From Rhizobium chutanense (lineage in GTDB: Bacteria; Pseudomonadota; Alphaproteobacteria; Rhizobiales; Rhizobiaceae), in contig NZ_NWSV01000016.1 of the NCBI RefSeq assembly GCF_002531935.1, forward strand, positions 54,480 to 118,479: a DNA stretch of 64,000 nt. Reading direction: 5' to 3'. The position numbers and the translations under genes were made by a program. Within the stretch, counting starts at the first letter, position 1, and each line of letters begins with the position of its first letter. Shown piece after piece: positions 33,289 to 41,809 of the stretch. Under the pieces are notes generated by a model that saw only the letters and a list, made by a program, of their open reading frames with translations, did no database searches and was not told the DNA's origin.

Positions 33289-34704
33289 ATGACCACCGAT
33301 CTCCTGACGCTTTTCGATGCCGATGAAGCGACGATGCGCAGGCATGTCGCCGAGGCGCTGTCCGGCGCCGATGACGGCGAGCTGTTCATCGAGCATGCGC
33401 AGGCCGAAGCGCTAAGCTTCGACAATGGCCGGCTGAAGGGCGGCAGCTTCAACACCGAACAGGGTTTCGGCCTGCGCGCCGTTGCCGGCGAAGCTGTCGG
33501 TTACGCCCATGCCGGCGATCTCTCGGTCGCGGCGCTGAAGCGGGCGGCCGATGCCGTCGGGGCGGTGACGCGCGGCTATTCCGGCTCCTATGCTGCGGCC
33601 CCCCAGGGCACAAACAAGAAATTCTACGGCGACCAGAACCCGATCGGCCAGCCGAGCTTCGAAGAGAAGGTCAAGGTGCTGCAGGATATCGACGCCTATC
33701 TCAGAGGCAAGAACGACAAGGTGCGGCAGGTGACGGCCTCGGTCGCCGCCAGCTGGCAGGTCGTCGATATCCTGCGCGCCGACGGACATCGTGTGCGCGA
33801 CATCAGGCCGATGACGCGCATCAATATCTCGGTCATGGTCGGCGAAGGCGATCGGCAGGAGAGCGGCTCCTACGGCCACGGCGGGCGCATCGGCTTCGGC
33901 GATTTCATCGCCGAGGGCAGCTGGCAATATGGCGCCGACGAGGCGCTGCGCCAGGCGCTCGTCAATCTCGAGGCGATCGACGCGCCGGCGGGCACGATGG
34001 ATGTCGTGCTCGGCTCCGGCTGGCCGGGCGTGATGCTGCATGAGGCGGTCGGCCACGGGCTGGAAGGCGATTTCAACCGCAAGAAGACGTCGGCCTTTTC
34101 AGGCCTTCTCGGCCAGATCGTCGCCGCGCCCGGTGTGACCGTCGTCGACGACGGCACGATCGACAACCGCCGCGGCTCGATCACCATCGACGACGAGGGC
34201 ACGCCGTCCGGCTACAACGTGCTGATCGAGAACGGCAAGCTCGTCGGCTATATGCAGGATCGGCAGAACGCCCGGCTGATGGGCATGGCGCCTACCGGCA
34301 ACGGCCGCCGCCAGGGTTATGCCCATGTGCCGATGCCGCGCATGACCAACACCTATATGCTCGGCGGCGACAAGACGCCCGAAGAAATCATCGCCTCGGT
34401 GAAGAAGGGCATCTACGCCGTCTCCTTCGGCGGCGGCCAGGTCGATATCACCTCCGGCAAATTCGTCTTCGGCTGCACCGAGGCCTATCTGATCGAGAAC
34501 GGCAAGGTCGGCGCGCCGATCAAGGGTGCGATGCTGATCGGCAACGGCCCGGATGCGATGAAGCGGGTATCGATGATCGGCAACGACATGAAGCTCGACA
34601 CCGGCATCGGCAATTGCGGCAAAGCCGGCCAATGGGTTCCGGTCGGCGTCGGCCAGCCGCATCTGCGCATGGATCAGATCACCGTCGGCGGCACGCAGAC
34701 CTGA
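33289..34704 (+). CDS. tldD: Metalloprotease TldD
   Basis: The 471 residues are full-length TldD. The zinc motif is MLHEAVGHGLEGDFNRKKTS (HExxxH). GRGGSITIDDEGTP-like RRGSITIDDEGTPSG and YMQDRQNARLMG are the hallmark C-terminal strands. TldD and TldE form a protease that degrades unfolded or leader peptides, such as those of modified peptides and CcdA. No tldE is in the window. The ATG at 33289 is chosen from the family start; the much longer open frame upstream crosses a repeat. Confidence 0.96.
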   Translation: MTTDLLTLFDADEATMRRHVAEALSGADDGELFIEHAQAEALSFDNGRLKGGSFNTEQGFGLRAVAGEAVGYAHAGDLSVAALKRAADAVGAVTRGYSGSYAAAPQGTNKKFYGDQNPIGQPSFEEKVKVLQDIDAYLRGKNDKVRQVTASVAASWQVVDILRADGHRVRDIRPMTRINISVMVGEGDRQESGSYGHGGRIGFGDFIAEGSWQYGADEALRQALVNLEAIDAPAGTMDVVLGSGWPGVMLHEAVGHGLEGDFNRKKTSAFSGLLGQIVAAPGVTVVDDGTIDNRRGSITIDDEGTPSGYNVLIENGKLVGYMQDRQNARLMGMAPTGNGRRQGYAHVPMPRMTNTYMLGGDKTPEEIIASVKKGIYAVSFGGGQVDITSGKFVFGCTEAYLIENGKVGAPIKGAMLIGNGPDAMKRVSMIGNDMKLDTGIGNCGKAGQWVPVGVGQPHLRMDQITVGGTQT

Positions 34705-34715
34705 GGGGGGAACCG

Positions 34716-35207
34716 ATGGCGGAGATCGAAATCAGACCCTTCGCATCAGATGACGCCGATGCCGTGCTATCGGTGATCCTGCCGATCCAGCGCGAGGAAT
34801 TCGGCATCGACATCACCGCCGATGCGCAGCCGGACCTCCGGGTCATCCCGGATTTCTATCAGTCCGGCAAAGGTGAGTTCTGGGTCGCCGTCAAGGACGG
34901 CGCCATCGTCGGCACGGTCGGGCTGAAGGATATCGGCAACAACCAGGCGGCGCTGCGCAAGATGTTCGTCTCAGCCGCGGTTCGCGGCCGCGAGCACGGC
35001 GTGGCAGCGTTGCTCCTCGATCGCCTCATCGCCCATGCCAGGGATGCCGGCCTCACCGATATCTTCCTCGGCACGACAGACAAGTTCATCGCCGCCCATC
35101 GCTTCTACGAGAAGAACGGCTTTAGCGAGATCGCCAAGAGCGCCCTGCCCCGCGCCTTCCCGCTGATGGCGGTGGACAGCAAGTTTTATCGCTATAAGGT
35201 CGGCTGA
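34716..35207 (+). CDS. GNAT-family N-acetyltransferase
   Basis: The 163 residues open IEIRPFASDDADAVLSVILP. The acetyl-CoA segment is LRKMFVSAAVRGREHGVAAL, which replaces the usual R/QxxGxG by RGREHG. HRFYEKNGFSEIAKSALPRAF forms the last strands. The substrate is unknown. The gene starts 11 bp after tldD with GGGG upstream and is probably cotranscribed. Confidence 0.87.
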   Translation: MAEIEIRPFASDDADAVLSVILPIQREEFGIDITADAQPDLRVIPDFYQSGKGEFWVAVKDGAIVGTVGLKDIGNNQAALRKMFVSAAVRGREHGVAALLLDRLIAHARDAGLTDIFLGTTDKFIAAHRFYEKNGFSEIAKSALPRAFPLMAVDSKFYRYKVG

Positions 35208-35321
35208 CTCGATTTCGGGAAGGTGAAGGCGCAGCCGGATTTTCCGAAGACGGACGGCCCGGCTAAACTGGGTCCGCTCGCGGCGCATCACCAAAGGGAT
35301 CTGCAACGGCAAGCGTCGAGA

Positions 35322-35804
35322 TTACCCCGCACATGTGTTGATCCCGTCGCGAACGATCAACGCCCACTTTGGCCCAAGCCTTTCGCGAGCGGAAAGCGCC
35401 CTTTCACTTCCTGGCTCGCCCTCTTTGAACATCCTGACCGCGAGATCCTGATTATGCCCGCCCGCCACGAAAGTGGGGCCAGGATTGTAAACGGTGTTGC
35501 CGCTGTAGTAGCCGGTGTTCCCGTAGACAGTCGCCGTGCCCGTTGTCGTGTATGATCCGGGCATCTGCACGACACGGGTGGTATCCGTGCCTGCTTGTCC
35601 TAGAATAATATATCGATCATAGCCGGCCTTGATCGTCTCGATCGCGGCCTGCTTCTCAGCGACTTTCATCGCACCGATATCGCCGCATACTGGAGCGGCT
35701 TCGGTCTTGATGATGAGTTCGTTCTCCGAGGTGCGCATTGAACTGGATGCCGCACAGGAGGAGAGGAGTACAGCCATAAGCACGATGGCATTCTTGAATT
35801 TCAT
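35322..35804 (-). CDS. Small predicted lipoprotein
   Basis: The 160 residues begin MKFKNAIVLMAVLLSSCAAS, with lipobox LSSC at residue 17. A Tyr/Gly/Thr-rich middle (residues about 85-115, with NTGYYSGN) suggests a flexible surface segment. A charged C-terminus includes SERALSARERLGPKWA and ends DGINTCAG. The ATG at 35804 was chosen to give a proper signal; the frame runs 32 codons further upstream. It is convergent with the GNAT gene. Function is unknown. Confidence 0.78.
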   Translation of the reverse strand: MKFKNAIVLMAVLLSSCAASSSMRTSENELIIKTEAAPVCGDIGAMKVAEKQAAIETIKAGYDRYIILGQAGTDTTRVVQMPGSYTTTGTATVYGNTGYYSGNTVYNPGPTFVAGGHNQDLAVRMFKEGEPGSERALSARERLGPKWALIVRDGINTCAG

Positions 35805-35966
35805 GTGATCCCCAGAAAGTCTTCCCAAGCTATGATTGGGTTTTGTTTTCGCAATAGAAGAAAGCTTAAAAGAAAACAGGCGTACCCCAGCTATATCCAC
35901 AGAAAGCTTCGCGGCTGGATACCTATCACAGAACTCTTGCGACGGACTTGGTGTCCTCGTCCTGCA

Positions 35967-36284
35967 TCAGCTCTTCGCCACCTCCGCTGGCCGAAACAGC
36001 CACTTACGTTCGATCGCGGCGGCGAGATCGAGATCGTTGTGGCGGGCAAACAGCAGAAGATGGCCGAGAACGTCGGCGGTCTCGTCGGCCAGGTCGCGCT
36101 TGATGTCTTCGGGAGAGCGGCCCTTCGCACGGCCGCGGCCTGTCAGCCGGTTCCATGCCTGGGTCAATTCACCCATTTCCTCCTGCAGCTTCAGCAGGAA
36201 CCAGTCGGCATCGCGCTCGATGTTGTTGGCAGCGACATGAACGGAGGATGCGATTTCGAACTGGTCGGCAAGACGACGCAACAT
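35967..36284 (-). CDS. MazG-like nucleotide pyrophosphohydrolase domain protein
   Basis: The 105 residues form a single MazG-type unit. KLQEEMGELTQAWNRL carries the ExxE motif, and DLADETADVLGHLLLFARHNDLDL carries the second ExxD motif, together four magnesium ligands. Members hydrolyse non-canonical or surplus NTPs. AAAGGAGA lies 8 bp before the ATG. Downstream of the D,D-carboxypeptidase gene on the same strand by 76 bp, it may share its transcript. Confidence 0.88.
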   Translation of the reverse strand: MLRRLADQFEIASSVHVAANNIERDADWFLLKLQEEMGELTQAWNRLTGRGRAKGRSPEDIKRDLADETADVLGHLLLFARHNDLDLAAAIERKWLFRPAEVAKS

Positions 36285-36360
36285 GAATGTTCTCCTTTTG
36301 TTTATGGAGGAGACGCTGATTCCCGTTGCTTGTCCAGAGTGAGAATGTGAGGCGTTGCGA

Positions 36361-37644
36361 TCAGCTGTGGTCCGGCAGCAGCATGCAGTCATAGGAGCGC
36401 TGCTTCAGCGCATCGCAGGCCGAGACGGCGGCATCCTTGCTGGCGAAGCCGACGAAGCGGGCACGATAGATCTTGTTGGCGCCCTGCCCGACCGCTTCGG
36501 TATAGGGCGAGGCGGAAACCAGCGGCGCGCCGCCTTCAGACTTCGCCTGGGCGAGAAGTGCGCGCGCGGCATCGGCGCTCGGGGCGGCCGAGATCTGGAT
36601 CTGCCAGTCGCCGTCGGTCTTTGCTGCAGACATTTTCGGCGCCTTGCCGGCATTCAGGATTTCGTCCATCGCGACCGGGCGGTCCAACGGCACGACCGCG
36701 TCATCGGCATAGGCCAGGCTCTTTGCCGCGAGATCGTCGGCCGGGCGCGGCGCGCTGAGCGGCACCGGAACATCGGAATCGTCGGCCGCCGACGCCACTT
36801 CGACAGGCTCCCTGCCGCCGACGCTCGCCACCAGCTTGGCGCTGCCGGAAGCGGAGGCGCGGCCGAGATAACGGTCGAGCAAACCAGCCATCTTGTCGTC
36901 GCGGCTGCGGGCGGTGCGGCCGCCGAGCACGACGCCGACGACGCGGCGGTTGCCGTCCCTGACGGCGCTGACGAGATTGAAGCCGGAAGCGTTGGTGTAG
37001 CCGGTCTTGATGCCGTCCATGCCCTGGTAGCGGTACATGAGATTGTTGTGGCCGCGCACGGTGCGGCCGCGGAAATTGAAGCTGGCCGCCGAAAACAGCC
37101 GGTATTCATTCGGATAATTCTTCATCAGCGCGACGGCGAGCGTCGACATATCTCGCGCCGTCGTCACCTGACGGCCGTCCGGCAGGCCCGATGCGTTGAC
37201 GAAGACGGTGCGGCTCATGCCGAGCTGGCGGGCCTTGGCCGTCATCATCCGGGCAAAACCGCTTTCCGAGCCGCCGAGCGTCTCACCCATGGCGGAGGCC
37301 GCATCATTGGCGGATTTGATGATCATGCCATAGACCGCCTCGCGCACGGTGATCGTGCCGCCGGCCTTGACGCCAAGCTTGGTCGGCGGCCGCGCGGCGG
37401 CGTATTTCGACACCTTGATCGGGGTATCCCAGGCGATCTTGCCGCGTTTCAGCGCCTCGAAGGTGAGATAAAGCGTCATCATCTTGGTCAGCGAGGCCGG
37501 ATGGTTCAGCGTATCGGCGTTTTCGGCGGCGAGAACCTTGCCGGTGCGGGCATCGAGGATCAGGGAAGCGCTGCCGGCAAGGGCTGCAAGAGGCGCCGAA
37601 ACGGCAAGCGTTACGGTCAAAACAGCCGCCAAAAGCGTTCTCAT
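36361..37644 (-). CDS. Penicillin-binding D-alanyl-D-alanine carboxypeptidase with C-terminal SPOR domain
   Basis: The 427 residues have a signal ending PLAALAGS. The serine protease S11 domain shows SLTK (Ser51, Lys54), SAN in MIIKSANDAASAMGE, and KTG in MDGIKTGYTNASGF. A Ser/Ala-rich linker leads to a C-terminal SPOR repeat (WQIQISAAPSADAARALL and YRARFVGFASKDAAVSAC) that binds denuded peptidoglycan at division sites. The enzyme trims the fifth residue of stem peptides in the periplasm. The arrangement is common in rhizobia. Confidence 0.94.
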   Translation of the reverse strand: MRTLLAAVLTVTLAVSAPLAALAGSASLILDARTGKVLAAENADTLNHPASLTKMMTLYLTFEALKRGKIAWDTPIKVSKYAAARPPTKLGVKAGGTITVREAVYGMIIKSANDAASAMGETLGGSESGFARMMTAKARQLGMSRTVFVNASGLPDGRQVTTARDMSTLAVALMKNYPNEYRLFSAASFNFRGRTVRGHNNLMYRYQGMDGIKTGYTNASGFNLVSAVRDGNRRVVGVVLGGRTARSRDDKMAGLLDRYLGRASASGSAKLVASVGGREPVEVASAADDSDVPVPLSAPRPADDLAAKSLAYADDAVVPLDRPVAMDEILNAGKAPKMSAAKTDGDWQIQISAAPSADAARALLAQAKSEGGAPLVSASPYTEAVGQGANKIYRARFVGFASKDAAVSACDALKQRSYDCMLLPDHS

Positions 37645-37830
37645 GCATTATTCCCCTTGATGCCCTGGCCCTGGTTTCGCTGGCTCGATCGGCCGGCGCT
37701 TGTGCCGTAATGTGACAGAAGCGGCAAGTTTGGCGCGACTTTGAGGCAACGCCTATCATTTTTCCAGTCTTTTCATCGTCTTGGTTAACAGGAAATCAAA
37801 GACCCGTGCCGTTTCGGGATTCAGCAAGGC

Positions 37831-37980
37831 TTAAGTCCAGCTTGCTAGTTTCCGGGAAAGCTCGAGCGCTTCAGCTTTCATGGAAGCGGAGAATCGCTCT
37901 CGGTTTTCAATTGAACGCAATTCCGGGCGGAAAACCGCTTCACACTTTTCCTGGAATTGCTCTCGGGATAGACGCTTCAT
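37831..37980 (-). CDS. Possible 49-residue protein, start-overlapping the deacetylase
   Basis: A minus-strand frame starts MKRLSREQFQEKCEAVF, passes RPELRSIENRERFSASM, and ends KAEALELSRKLASWT. It is strongly charged and amphipathic, unlike the low-complexity shadows around it. Its ATG (37978-37980) shares bases with the ATG of the plus-strand deacetylase at 37979, a head-to-head overlap. There is no clear ribosome-binding site. It could equally be chance, but it fills a stretch that is otherwise empty. Confidence 0.35.
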   Translation of the reverse strand: MKRLSREQFQEKCEAVFRPELRSIENRERFSASMKAEALELSRKLASWT

Positions 37981-39016
37981 GACGGGACAATTCAAGCGAT
38001 TGGGCAAGCGACTGGCGATCGGCGCCGGGCTCGAGCTTTCCTGGCTGCTTTCTTCGGCCGGGCTGATGCGGCAAGCGCGCGGACCGGGCGTCATCTTCAC
38101 GCTGCATCATGTCCGTCCGCACATGCCTGAGGCTTTCGAGCCGAACGCGCATCTCGAAATCACGCCGCGTTTTCTCGATGCGGCGCTCGGGCGGCTCAGG
38201 CGGGAGGGCTATCGCTTCGTGCGGCTCGATCAGGTGCCGGCGCTGCTCGCCGCACCCGATGGCGGACCGCCATTTGCGGCCTTCACGCTCGACGACGGCT
38301 ATATCAACAATCTCGAGCATGCGCTGCCGGTGTTCGAGCGGCACCGGGCGCCGTTCACGGTGTTTATCGCCAAGGGTTTTGCCGAGGGCTCGCACAGCAT
38401 CTGGTGGGAGACGCTTGCCGTGCTCTTGCGCCGGAAACGCGAAATCCGCTTCGATTTCGGCCGCGGCAGCGAGCGCCTGGGGCTCGACAATCCGCAGCAG
38501 CAATGGCACGCCTTCGACCGCTTCGCTTGGTTTATCCACCGCTCCGACGAGGCCGGCGCCGTCGCCGCCATCGACAGGCTGGCGCGGGAAAACGGCATCG
38601 AGCCGACCGATCTCACCCGCCAACTGGTGATGTCGCCCGGTCAATTGCAACGGCTCGCCGGCCATCCGCTCGCAGCGCTTGGCGCCCATACGATCAGCCA
38701 TCGCGCGCTCGCCCGGCTGCCGGAAGCCGAAGCGCGGATAGAGATGCAGGTTTCGGCCGATTACGTCGAGGCCGTGACCGGCATCCGTCCTCAGACGATC
38801 GCCTATCCCTACGGCACGCCGGAGGCTGCGACCGCCCGCGAGGCGAAGATCGCCCGCAATCTCGGCTTTACCGTCGCGGTCACCACCCAACCCGGGCTGC
38901 CGGCAGCGCGGCTGACCGGTTATCTCCCGCGCATTTCGCTCAACGGCTTCTACCAGAAGCGGCGCTATGTCTCGGCGCTCGCCTCCGGCATTCCGTTGAA
39001 GCTGATGGGCCGGTAG
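37979..39016 (+). CDS. Polysaccharide deacetylase-family (NodB-like) protein
   Basis: The 345 residues contain the NodB-type catalytic motifs: FTLDDGYINNLEHALP with the first two Asp residues, LGAHTISHRALARLPEAE with the H-x3-H metal ligands, and TIAYPYGTPEAATARE as the arginine/proline motif. An N-terminal hydrophobic stretch (LELSWLLSSAGLM) may be a membrane anchor. The family removes N- or O-acetyl groups from cell-surface sugars. It sits apart from known exopolysaccharide genes. Start is at MTGQFKR, though the frame runs 33 codons upstream. Confidence 0.87.
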   Translation: MTGQFKRLGKRLAIGAGLELSWLLSSAGLMRQARGPGVIFTLHHVRPHMPEAFEPNAHLEITPRFLDAALGRLRREGYRFVRLDQVPALLAAPDGGPPFAAFTLDDGYINNLEHALPVFERHRAPFTVFIAKGFAEGSHSIWWETLAVLLRRKREIRFDFGRGSERLGLDNPQQQWHAFDRFAWFIHRSDEAGAVAAIDRLARENGIEPTDLTRQLVMSPGQLQRLAGHPLAALGAHTISHRALARLPEAEARIEMQVSADYVEAVTGIRPQTIAYPYGTPEAATAREAKIARNLGFTVAVTTQPGLPAARLTGYLPRISLNGFYQKRRYVSALASGIPLKLMGR

Positions 39017-39021
39017 GCCCC

Positions 39022-39642
39022 TCAGGGATACATCCTGATCCTGTCCCATTTGCCTTCCGGTGACGGCCGGCGGAATTCGACCCGGTCATGCAGGCGGAAG
39101 TTCTGATCCTTCCAGAATTCGATCGAGGTCGGCCGAATGCGGAAGCCCGACCAGTAGGCGGGCCGCGGAATATCGCCGATGGCATAACGGGCGGTATATT
39201 CGGCCACGGCCTTCTCGAGCGCGAAACGGCTTTCAAGCGGGCGGGATTGTTTCGACGCCCAGGCGCCGATGCGGCTGCCGCGGGCCCGCGTCTTGAAATA
39301 GGCATCGGCTTCGGCGTCGGTGACGATCTCGACCGGGCCGCGCAGCCTCACCTGACGACGCAGGCTTTTCCAGTGGAAACACATCGCGGCTTTCTTCTGC
39401 CCCAAGATTTCACGACCTTTCTGGCTCTCGAAATTGGTGTAGAAGACGAATCCGTCATCGTCGAATCCCTTCAGGAGAACCATGCGGACATTGGGAAGCC
39501 CCTCATCATCGACCGTTGCCAGCGCCACGGCATTCGGGTCGTTGAGTTCGGAAGCCTCCGCTTCCTTCAGCCATTCGGCAAAGAGCTTGAAGGGTTCGCC
39601 ACTTTCGGTAAAGTCACCGCTTGTTAACTCGTTTGCCGACAT
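39022..39642 (-). CDS. pdxH: Pyridoxamine 5'-phosphate oxidase
   Basis: The 206 residues match PdxH: PNVRMVLLKGFDDDGFVFYT, FHWKSLRRQVRLRGPVE, RGSRIGAWASKQSRPLESR, and WSGFRIRPTSIEFW. It oxidises pyridoxine or pyridoxamine phosphate to PLP with FMN, the cofactor needed by ThrC and DpaL here. Length is normal. It converges on the deacetylase gene with 5 bp between stops and is divergent from the lipoprotein gene at 39708. Confidence 0.97.
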   Translation of the reverse strand: MSANELTSGDFTESGEPFKLFAEWLKEAEASELNDPNAVALATVDDEGLPNVRMVLLKGFDDDGFVFYTNFESQKGREILGQKKAAMCFHWKSLRRQVRLRGPVEIVTDAEADAYFKTRARGSRIGAWASKQSRPLESRFALEKAVAEYTARYAIGDIPRPAYWSGFRIRPTSIEFWKDQNFRLHDRVEFRRPSPEGKWDRIRMYP

Positions 39643-39707
39643 ATTGGTTCAAATGCCCCGGATTATTCAAAACTCGCCCAGCTTTTGATAACTGGACAGG
39701 ATGCAGG

Positions 39708-40166
39708 GTGGAAGTCATAGCAAAGTCATCTCGCCATACAAAGAGCCTGCAGCGCCGCAGCAGCGCCTTCTTCGTCATCGGCGTCGCCATGCTTTCGCTT
39801 TCCGGCTGCGTTTCGGGCGGCATGGATTTCCTGAGTGAAGCCAAGGTCGACCGCTCGGTTGCAACCGGCACCGTGCCGCAGACGCCGCCGAGCACCGACA
39901 CGCTGTCCGACGAGATGACCGTGCGCAACGCGGTGACCTCGGCCGACGTGCAGAGGCTCGAGGGCCAGCCGCTTCCCTGGGCGAATGCATCGACCGGCAG
40001 CGCCGGCGTCATCGATACGATCGTCGAGAACAACGAATCAGGCCAGGTCTGCCGGCAGTTCCGCACCACCCGCCATTCCTATGTCGGCATCGCCAAATTC
40101 TACGGCAAGACCTGCCTCGTCGGCGGCGGCAACTGGCAGCTTTTAAGCTTTCAGCCGGAAAGTTAA
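39708..40166 (+). CDS. RT0821/Lpp0805-type surface lipoprotein
   Basis: The 152 residues begin at GTG 39708, with AGG 7 bp upstream. VIGVAMLSLSGC gives a lipoprotein signal with lipobox LSGC near residue 34. The C-terminal part (VCRQFRTTRHSYVGIAKFYG and TCLVGGGNWQLLSF) is the conserved 17 kDa-antigen-like domain with two cysteines. It is an outer-membrane or surface protein of unknown job. The last codons and the stop lie inside the first unit of a tandem palindromic repeat. Confidence 0.82.
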   Translation: MEVIAKSSRHTKSLQRRSSAFFVIGVAMLSLSGCVSGGMDFLSEAKVDRSVATGTVPQTPPSTDTLSDEMTVRNAVTSADVQRLEGQPLPWANASTGSAGVIDTIVENNESGQVCRQFRTTRHSYVGIAKFYGKTCLVGGGNWQLLSFQPES

Positions 40167-40215
40167 TTTCCGGCGGGAAAGTTAATTTCCGGCGGGAAAG
40201 TTAATTTCCGGCGGG
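40157..40215 (+). repeat. Three tandem 19 bp palindromic units
   Basis: AAAGTTAATTTCCGGCGGG occurs three times without gaps (40159-40177, 40178-40196, 40197-40215). Each unit holds a stem: CCGGAAA GTTAA TTTCCGG in the first, and a one-mismatch form, CGGGAAA/TTTCCGG, in the other two. The first copy overlaps the stop codon of the lipoprotein gene. The rest of the gap to the dnaJ-like gene contains no frame. Confidence 0.88.
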
Positions 40216-40484
40216 AAGGCCGATCCGCCTGTCCCACAGGTTAACATCCGACCCCGTCCTGCAGAATGCTTAGCAAAGAGCTAACCATTCAGGGCAAAAC
40301 ACTCCGCATCTCTTCAAAGAAATAAGAAGTGATTAGCAACTCCGCCCGCACGATCGGTGTTGAGAGTGGCTCTGCCTGCCTTTCCGGCAGGTGGCGCCTC
40401 GCGGGTTGATTTTGGACTTTCGATATTGGACGGGGATGCGGGCAAGGCAATGGCTTCCCGCATCGCAACACCGGCGGTTTTGAC
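40216..40484. other. Intergenic region upstream of the J-protein gene
   Basis: About 270 bp without a gene. Two small hairpins are visible: TTAGC/GCTAA at about 40269-40284 and CCTGCC/GGCAGG at about 40375-40391. The region should carry the rightward promoter of the J-protein gene. I see no known riboswitch or small RNA fold. Confidence 0.5.
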
Positions 40485-41687
40485 ATGCGCGATCCTTATA
40501 AAATTCTCGGCGTCAAGCGCGACGCGGCAGCCGACGAGATCAAGGCGGCTTGGCGCAATATGGCCAAATCAGCCCATCCCGATCACAATCAGGGCGACCC
40601 GACGGCGACGGCCCGGTTCGCCGAGATCGGCCGCGCCTATGAAACGCTGAAAGACCCGCGCAAACGCAGCCTGTTCGACAATGCCGTGCGGATGGCCGAA
40701 GCCAAGAAGCAGGAACAGACGATCATGCAGCAGCGCCAGGCCGCCCGCGAGGCTGCCGTGCGCGCCAAGGCGGCGCAGGCCAATGCCGAACGGGTGATGG
40801 AAGAGATTGCGCGCGCCGCCCAGAAGGCGGCAGCCGACAACTCCAGGCAACAGGCAGGATCGGCCGAGCCCGCCGACGAGATGGTCGAGCGTATTTTCGG
40901 CGCCCAGGCGCGCGCTGCTGGCGGCGGCCGGTCGCAGGGTCGCGCCCAGCAGGCGCAATACCAGCAGGCGCAGTCGCAGCAGACCCAAAACCAGCAGACA
41001 CACACCGCCCAGAGCGAGGCCGGCAGGCGCGTGGATGGCGAGGCCGCCGAGACCGACGCCAAGAGCGACGAGGAGACCGGCGAGACCGTAGCCAATGCTG
41101 GCGCCAACCTGCCGCTGCCGCTCAGCATCCTGACCAATTTGGTGCGCCGGTTCACCGGCGCCAAGGATACGGGCATGGAAAAGGCGCCGGATGAGGTAAC
41201 GACGGCGACGGTGACGATCGACGACGTGCTGAAGAGCGCCTGGATCACCGCGTCGCTGCCGGAGGGCCGCGAGATCGGCTTCGCCTTGCCGGCCGGCACG
41301 AGGGATGGTGACGAGATCAGGCTCAAGGGCCAGGGCTTCAAGCTGCCCGGCATGCAGCGGGGCGATGCCGTCATCGCCATTCGCATCGCGCCCGATCCGC
41401 GCTTCACGGTCGACGGTTTCGACCTGCACGCCGTGCTGCCGCTCAGCATCGAAAATGCCGTTCTCGGCACCGAGGCGCGCATCGAGGGACCGGGCGGGCC
41501 GCTCAACGTGACCATCCCCGCATGGTCGGGCTCGGACAAGACGATCAGAATCCCCGACCAGGGCCTGCCCCGTGACGAGGGCGGCAGAGGCGATCTCGTC
41601 GTCGAATTGCGCATTATCCTGTGGGAAAAACCCGACGACAAAGTCACCGATCTCATGCGGAGCATGCGCGAGGGCCTGTTCCTGTGA
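40485..41687 (+). CDS. J-domain chaperone (DnaJ/CbpA-like, without zinc fingers)
   Basis: The 400 residues start with a J domain (MRDPYKILGVKRDAAADEIK, HPD at 31-33, then YETLKDPRKRSLFDN). A long Ala/Gln/Lys-rich linker (about residues 70-195) includes YQQAQSQQTQNQQT. Residues about 230-395 form the DnaJ C-terminal client domain (TVTIDDVLKSAWITASLPEG and GPGGPLNVTIPAWSGSDKTI). No CxxCxGxG repeats exist, so it is a type II J-protein that activates DnaK. It is separated from fabI by 122 bp. Confidence 0.92.
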   Translation: MRDPYKILGVKRDAAADEIKAAWRNMAKSAHPDHNQGDPTATARFAEIGRAYETLKDPRKRSLFDNAVRMAEAKKQEQTIMQQRQAAREAAVRAKAAQANAERVMEEIARAAQKAAADNSRQQAGSAEPADEMVERIFGAQARAAGGGRSQGRAQQAQYQQAQSQQTQNQQTHTAQSEAGRRVDGEAAETDAKSDEETGETVANAGANLPLPLSILTNLVRRFTGAKDTGMEKAPDEVTTATVTIDDVLKSAWITASLPEGREIGFALPAGTRDGDEIRLKGQGFKLPGMQRGDAVIAIRIAPDPRFTVDGFDLHAVLPLSIENAVLGTEARIEGPGGPLNVTIPAWSGSDKTIRIPDQGLPRDEGGRGDLVVELRIILWEKPDDKVTDLMRSMREGLFL

Positions 41688-41809
41688 AATTTTTATGACA
41701 TTCGCACCCTTTGTTACGATACCTAACAGTTGATGATCCAGGCCAAGCTTGAACCGATTAACGGCCTATGCCATAGGCAGGATCGATCAGAATTCCTAGG
41801 GAGCGAAAT

